Shown: positions 6,328 to 10,575 of the stretch, one piece after another
How positions within the stretch are numbered: position 1 is the first letter of the stretch
Layout of the letters: the number at the start of each line of letters is the position of its first letter
Source of the DNA: Gemmatimonadota bacterium
GTDB taxonomy: Bacteria > Gemmatimonadota > Gemmatimonadetes > Longimicrobiales > Gaopeijiaceae
Direction of reading: 5' to 3'
NCBI GenBank assembly: GCA_007127575.1
Contig: SKZC01000238.1
Coordinates: forward strand, 1-10,575
DNA length: 10,575 nucleotides
The notes under the pieces: model-generated
The model's database searches: none
The model's input: the letters and a program-made list of their open reading frames with translations, nothing else
Told to the model about the DNA's origin: nothing
Translations under genes and position numbers: made by a program

Positions 6328-8679
6328 ATGAGCGACACACGCCCCTTCCGTGCCCTTCTCGTCCTTTCCCTTTTGGCGCTCGTCATCCCCGCAGGGGCGG
6401 TGGCCCAGGGAGTGGGGGAGGCAGAACGCCTCACTTCAGCCGACTATGCCCGGGCAGAGGCGTTCCTGGGCCAGAACGCCTCCCAGCGTGTATTTGGAGC
6501 CCAGGTCTCTCCGGCTTGGATCGACGAAGGGGATCGGTTCTGGTATCGAAATCGGTTCCAGGAGGGACACGAGTTCGTGTTGGTGGACCCGGAGGCGGGG
6601 GTCCGAAACCGAGCCTTCGATCACGTGGCCCTTGCCGCTGCGCTTTCCAGGGCCTCGGACAACGACTTCGAGCCCTACGACCTTCCCTTCTCCACCTTCC
6701 GCTTCGTAGAGGACGACACCGCGGTGGAGTTCGTTATCCAGGAGAACGGGGAGGACGAGCGGTGGCGCTGCCACCTGGAGGAGGAGCTCTGCGAGGGCCC
6801 CATGGAGCCCCATCCTTCCGTGCCTAATTCCATTGCCTCTCCTGATGGGCAATACGCGGCCTTCATCCGGGAGCACGACCTCTGGATTCGGGACCTGGAG
6901 ACGGGAGAGGATCGGCAGCTCACCGAGGACGGGGAGGAGCGGTACGGCTACGCCGCCGACTCCCAAGGCTGGCGTCGCACGGACACACCGGTTCTGGTCT
7001 GGTCCCCGGACTCTCGGAAGATCGCCACCTACCGCCTGGATGAACGAGGCGTGGAGGAGATGCACCTCCTGGAGATGGCCGAGCCTCGTCCCCGCGTCCA
7101 CTCGTGGCCATACGCCGTTCCCGGTGACTCCATTCTACCCATGCATGAGCGGGTGGTGGTCCACCTGGATGGGCCCAGGGTGGTGTCCCTGGACGCAGAG
7201 CCCGACTACCAGCGCACCTCCAGTTGCTGCGGTCTTACTCGGGGCCCGGTGTGGGCCGACGTGGAGTGGAGCCCGGACAGTGAGACGTTGGCCTTCGCGT
7301 CCACGTCCCGGGACTACCGGACCGTCCGGTTGCGGCTGGCGGACCCCTACACCGGGGAAGTACGGGAGCTCTTCGAGGAAAGCCATCCTGAGTTTTTCCT
7401 CACGAACATCCGGTCGGGAGGGGTTCCGAACTGGCGAGTCCTCCACGAACGAGGGGAGTTCCTCTGGTTCAGCGAGCGGGATGGGTGGGGTCACCTCTTC
7501 CGCTACGACCTGGAGACGGGAGAGCTTGTGAACCGCATCACCGGGGGAGACTGGAACGTGGTGGATCTCCTTCGGGTGGACGAGGCCGGTGGGACGCTCC
7601 TCTTCACTGGTGTGGGGCGGGAGGCCGGCCGAAACCCGTACTTCCACCATCTCTACTCGGTGAGCCTGGACGGGGAGGGGCTCAGACTCCTGACCCCGGA
7701 GGATGCGCACCACACTGTGGAGCTTTCCCCCTCGGGCGACTACTTCGTCACCGCCCGGTCCACCCCCTCGGACCCCCCGGTGACCGTTGTGCGAACCTCA
7801 GGGGACGGGGAGCTGGTGGTGGAGGTGGAGGAGGCGGAGATCCAGGAACTGACCGAACTGGGTTGGAGCCCTCCCACCCCTTTCACGGCCCGGGCGCGGG
7901 ATGGTGTGACCCCCGTTCATGGCCTCCTCTACAAGCCGTCGGACTTTGATGAGGAGAGGCAGTATCCAGTGGTGGTCTCCATCTATCCCGGCCCGCAGAG
8001 CGGAAGCATTGGGAGTTGGGGCTTCGATGTGAGCCCTCGAGGCAACGCCCACGCCCTGGCGGAGCTCGGGTTCGTGGTGGTTCAGGTGGATGCCCCGGGG
8101 ACGCCGTTCCGCTCCAAGTCCTTTCACGGCTTCTATTACGGTGATATGGGAGACAACGGCCTGGAAGAGCAAAAGGGAGCGGTGGAGCAACTGGCGGATC
8201 GCTACGATTGGATCGACCTGGACCGGGTGGGTATCTTCGGGCACTCTGGGGGCGGATTCGCCACGGCCGCCGCTCTCCTTCGCTACCCGGAGTTCTTCAA
8301 GGTGGGAGTAGCCAGTGCAGGTAACCACGACAACCGGGGATACACCGACTATTGGGGAGAGCGGTGGCAGGGTCCTCTCACCGTCGATGATGACGGGAGG
8401 GACAGCTATGAAGGTCAGGCGAACCACCTCCTTGCCCGGGAGCTGGAAGGGAGGCTCCTCCTGAGCTACGGAACCATGGACTCCAACGTGCATCCCAACA
8501 CCACCCTCCTTCTGGTGGATGCCCTCATCGAACACAACAAGGATTTCGATCTCATGGTCTTCCCCAATCGAGGCCACGGATATGCAGGGGAGGCCTACAA
8601 CGTCCGCATCACGTGGGACTATTTCGTGACCCACCTGCTGGGGAAGGTCCCACCGGCCGGATACCGGATCGGGCGGTGA
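6328..8679 (+). CDS. Exported S9B family serine peptidase (DPP IV-like)
   Basis: This is a 783-residue exported exopeptidase or oligopeptidase of the prolyl oligopeptidase clan. GAGGA at 6316-6320 sits seven bases before the ATG at 6328, which decides the start. A signal peptide (MSDTRPFRALLVLSLLALVI) ends at AVA-Q, with cleavage predicted after residue 26. Residues of about 30 to 520 form the DPP IV N-terminal beta-propeller (WSPDSRKIATYRLDERGVEEM, CCGLTRGPVWADVEWSPDS, WFSERDGWGHLFRYDLETG). The alpha/beta-hydrolase domain follows, with catalytic Ser640 in GHSGGG, Asp718 in GTMDSNVHP and His750 in NRGHGY. All three triad residues are present and the length is usual for the family. It probably acts in the periplasm on peptides, removing N-terminal dipeptides, often after proline, but specificity is inferred from the family. 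The DWVYEEE-type double-Glu motif of classical DPP IV is not seen, so strict DPP IV specificity is doubtful. Its stop overlaps the nadB start. Confidence 0.92.
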   Translation: MSDTRPFRALLVLSLLALVIPAGAVAQGVGEAERLTSADYARAEAFLGQNASQRVFGAQVSPAWIDEGDRFWYRNRFQEGHEFVLVDPEAGVRNRAFDHVALAAALSRASDNDFEPYDLPFSTFRFVEDDTAVEFVIQENGEDERWRCHLEEELCEGPMEPHPSVPNSIASPDGQYAAFIREHDLWIRDLETGEDRQLTEDGEERYGYAADSQGWRRTDTPVLVWSPDSRKIATYRLDERGVEEMHLLEMAEPRPRVHSWPYAVPGDSILPMHERVVVHLDGPRVVSLDAEPDYQRTSSCCGLTRGPVWADVEWSPDSETLAFASTSRDYRTVRLRLADPYTGEVRELFEESHPEFFLTNIRSGGVPNWRVLHERGEFLWFSERDGWGHLFRYDLETGELVNRITGGDWNVVDLLRVDEAGGTLLFTGVGREAGRNPYFHHLYSVSLDGEGLRLLTPEDAHHTVELSPSGDYFVTARSTPSDPPVTVVRTSGDGELVVEVEEAEIQELTELGWSPPTPFTARARDGVTPVHGLLYKPSDFDEERQYPVVVSIYPGPQSGSIGSWGFDVSPRGNAHALAELGFVVVQVDAPGTPFRSKSFHGFYYGDMGDNGLEEQKGAVEQLADRYDWIDLDRVGIFGHSGGGFATAAALLRYPEFFKVGVASAGNHDNRGYTDYWGERWQGPLTVDDDGRDSYEGQANHLLARELEGRLLLSYGTMDSNVHPNTTLLLVDALIEHNKDFDLMVFPNRGHGYAGEAYNVRITWDYFVTHLLGKVPPAGYRIGR

Positions 8680-10307
8680 CCCGAAGCGCAGACGTCCTGG
8701 TCATCGGGAGCGGAATCGCCGGTCTGACTTTCGCCCTGAAGGTGGCCCAGGAGCGAGACGTCCTTTTGGTGACGAAGAAGGCCCGTGCGGAGTCCAACAC
8801 CAACTTCGCCCGCGGTGGGATCGCCGCGGGGATGGGACCCGATGACGAGCCCGACCTTCACTTGGCGGATACCCTGGCGGCAGGATGCGGGCTGAGCCAT
8901 CCGGACATCGCTGAGATGGTGGTCCGAGAAGGGCCGCAGCGAGTACGGGAGCTCATGGACTGGGGGGTCCGGTTCCGCCGGGAAAAGGAAGGGCTCGCCC
9001 TGGGGATGGAGGGAGGGCATTCCAGAAGACGAATCGTCCATGCAGGTGACCGGACCGGCCGGGAGATCGAGCGAGCCCTCCTTCAGGCGGTGGAGGAGGC
9101 CCCCCGGGTCGAGGTAGTGGAGCACCTCCTGGCGGTGGACTTCCTTCTGCAAGGGTCGGGTTCTCGCGAAGAGCGCTTCTGTTCAGGAGCCTTGGCTCTG
9201 GACCATCGCAAGGGGAAGCAGGTGCGATTGGAAGCACCTCTTACCTTCCTGGCCACTGGCGGCTGTGGCCAGGTCTACCGGCACACCACGAATCCGGCGA
9301 TAGCCACCGGCGACGGTGTGGCCATGGCGTACCGGGCCGGGGCCCGGGTGGCCAACATGGAGTTCATCCAGTTCCATCCCACAGCCCTCTTCCCTACGGA
9401 AAACCCTGCATTCCTCCTGTCGGAGGCGATTCGTGGGGAGGGCGCAGTGCTCCGTCGGCTGGACGGCGCCCGGTTCCTAGATGGCCACGACCGGCAGGGT
9501 TCGTTGGCACCCCGGGATGTGGTGGCCCGGGCCATTCACCAGGAACTCCTGGAAACCGAGGACCCCCATGTGGTCCTGGACGTGTCCACCATTCCCGAGG
9601 CCGTATTCCGGGACCGATTCCCCGGGGCCTCGGAGGGACTGGCGGCCCGCGGGGTAGACCCGTACCGGGACGGAATTCCGGTGGTGCCGGCGGCCCACTA
9701 CGTCTGTGGTGGGGTCGTTACCGACGCATGGGGGCGGACGAGCCTCCCGGGTCTCCTGGCAGCGGGAGAGGTGACGTGTACCGGTATCCACGGAGCCAAC
9801 CGATTGGCCTCCAACTCCCTCCTGGAAGCGGTGGTGTTCAGCCACCGGGCGGCTCAGTCGGTGCTGGGGAAAGGGGAAGCTCCGCCGTCGTCGCAAAATG
9901 AGGGCTGGGGGGCTGGGAAAGGACGGGGGTCGGCCCAGGACCTTCCGGAACGGGCCACTGGGGCAGATCCCGGTCCTGAGCCCATGGACGCGGGAGCCAT
10001 GGCCCGGAAGAAGGACGAGCTGAGGGACCTGATGTGGAGGGATGTGGGGATCGTACGTACGGATCGGGGCCTGGACCGTGCGGCGGACCGGATTGCCGAA
10101 CTCCTTTCTTCCGGACGCGACAGGGCCCGGATTGGTCCTTCTTCGGTGGAGGAGGCGGAGCTCCGGAACCTCCTTCTCACGGGCCGACTCATCGTGGAGT
10201 GCGCTCGGCGGAGGAAGGAGAGTCGGGGTCTCCACTTCAACCGGGACCATCCCCGGCCCGATGATGACCGTTTCCGAAGAGACACGGTGTTGGAACCCGG
10301 CGAATGA
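8676..10307 (+). CDS. nadB: L-aspartate oxidase NadB
   Basis: This is a cytosolic FAD enzyme that oxidises L-aspartate to iminoaspartate, the first step of de novo NAD synthesis; NadA then makes quinolinate. The start is GTG 8676-8678, inside the GTGA overlap with the peptidase stop. No strong Shine-Dalgarno is seen, which suggests translational coupling. The 543-residue length matches the family. The FAD-binding site is DVLVIGSGIAGL, followed by SNTNFARGGIAAG. Active-site equivalents of the E. coli enzyme are visible: Glu112 in EGGHSRRR, His234 in QFHPTAL, Arg280 in APRDVVARAI, His341 in AAHYVCGG and Arg376 in GANRLASNSLLE. The C-terminal helical domain reads LRDLMWRDVGIVR and ends ESRGLHFNRDHP, both typical of NadB and unlike SdhA or FrdA. 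A Gly/Pro-rich linker of about 40 residues (near 400-440) joins the two parts and looks longer than usual. Neither nadA nor nadC is in the window. Confidence 0.96.
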   Translation: MTRSADVLVIGSGIAGLTFALKVAQERDVLLVTKKARAESNTNFARGGIAAGMGPDDEPDLHLADTLAAGCGLSHPDIAEMVVREGPQRVRELMDWGVRFRREKEGLALGMEGGHSRRRIVHAGDRTGREIERALLQAVEEAPRVEVVEHLLAVDFLLQGSGSREERFCSGALALDHRKGKQVRLEAPLTFLATGGCGQVYRHTTNPAIATGDGVAMAYRAGARVANMEFIQFHPTALFPTENPAFLLSEAIRGEGAVLRRLDGARFLDGHDRQGSLAPRDVVARAIHQELLETEDPHVVLDVSTIPEAVFRDRFPGASEGLAARGVDPYRDGIPVVPAAHYVCGGVVTDAWGRTSLPGLLAAGEVTCTGIHGANRLASNSLLEAVVFSHRAAQSVLGKGEAPPSSQNEGWGAGKGRGSAQDLPERATGADPGPEPMDAGAMARKKDELRDLMWRDVGIVRTDRGLDRAADRIAELLSSGRDRARIGPSSVEEAELRNLLLTGRLIVECARRRKESRGLHFNRDHPRPDDDRFRRDTVLEPGE

Positions 10308-10310
10308 CGT

Positions 10311-10575
10311 TTAGAAGGCCGTTGAAGAAGTACAGAGACCACCGAAGAAGGGGTCTTGCGGTCCTGGTCCAGGCGGAGCTCCGAAAGCGATGCCTTGCGC
10401 ATCGGTGAGGGGCTCCAACGACGATCCAGGGCCGCAACCCCCCTTCTCCCTTCGGGTTCTCCTGCGCAGTGCTCGGAGGTCTCGCGGGGGAAGGGCCCTG
10501 AGCGCTTCGCGCATCCACGAGATCAGCCGCTCGGTTGGGGCGGCAGGGAGCCCCCTCGGTCGTTGGCTCCCCTCG
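10311..10575 (-). CDS. Possible C-terminal end of a gene entering from the right edge
   Basis: A minus-strand frame is open from the window edge to TAA at 10313-10311, about 87 codons, and stops 3 bp beyond the nadB stop, as expected for a tightly convergent gene. The upstream half looks protein-like (PAAPTERLISWMREALRALP followed by PRDLRALRRRTRREK, helical and basic). The last 40 residues are Gly/Pro-rich and unconvincing. I do not recognise a family. If this is not coding, 10308-10575 is simply a spacer with nothing else that I can identify. An internal ATG lies at 10514, but the frame is open above it, so the true start is probably outside the window. Confidence 0.33.
   Translation of the reverse strand, partial: EGSQRPRGLPAAPTERLISWMREALRALPPRDLRALRRRTRREKGGCGPGSSLEPLTDAQGIAFGAPPGPGPQDPFFGGLCTSSTAF

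Noticed and set aside
5225..6340. 371-aa minus-strand and 271-aa plus-strand ORFs over the aminotransferase
   Set aside because: Both are out of frame with the aminotransferase, whose catalytic lysine, Asp/Tyr and Arg motifs fix the real frame.

Overview
The window is a stretch of high-GC bacterial chromosome with four intact protein-coding genes, one broken gene and a probable partial gene at the right edge. I see no CRISPR array, rRNA, tRNA, recognisable transposase or phage gene. The secreted S9 peptidase (GHSGGG nucleophile elbow, Cys-Cys pair in the propeller), the PPGRGRGSS-type DnaE2 and the small secreted protein with a GPPYG..GYW motif together resemble what is common in Gemmatimonadota, Acidobacteriota and related soil or marine lineages. 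That placement is inferred from remembered family resemblance, not from a phylogenetic marker.

Layout from left to right. Positions 1-344 hold no convincing gene but contain a perfect 26-bp inverted repeat (27-52 and 171-196) enclosing smaller hairpins. Positions 881 to about 345 (minus strand) encode a small exported protein of unknown function, with a strong ribosome binding site and signal peptide, but broken by an in-frame TAG after 47 codons. A 272-bp divergent spacer follows. Positions 1154-4690 (plus) encode DnaE2/ImuC, the error-prone C-family DNA polymerase. Convergent to it, 6024-4765 (minus) encodes a fold-type I PLP-dependent aminotransferase. After a 303-bp divergent spacer, 6328-8679 (plus) encodes an exported S9B (DPP IV-like) serine peptidase. 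Its stop codon overlaps the GTG start of nadB (8676-10307), L-aspartate oxidase, the first enzyme of de novo NAD synthesis. Convergent to nadB, 3 bp away, a minus-strand reading frame enters from the right edge and may be the C-terminal end of another gene.

The genes do not form one pathway. DnaE2 works in mutagenic lesion bypass but has no imuA, imuB or lexA next to it here. The peptidase and NadB are almost certainly cotranscribed because of the GTGA overlap, although no biochemical link is obvious. I did not find a convincing undescribed system. The items most worth a second look are the single-codon lesion in the exported protein gene, the inverted-repeat element at the left edge, and the extra loop in the polymerase active-site region of DnaE2.
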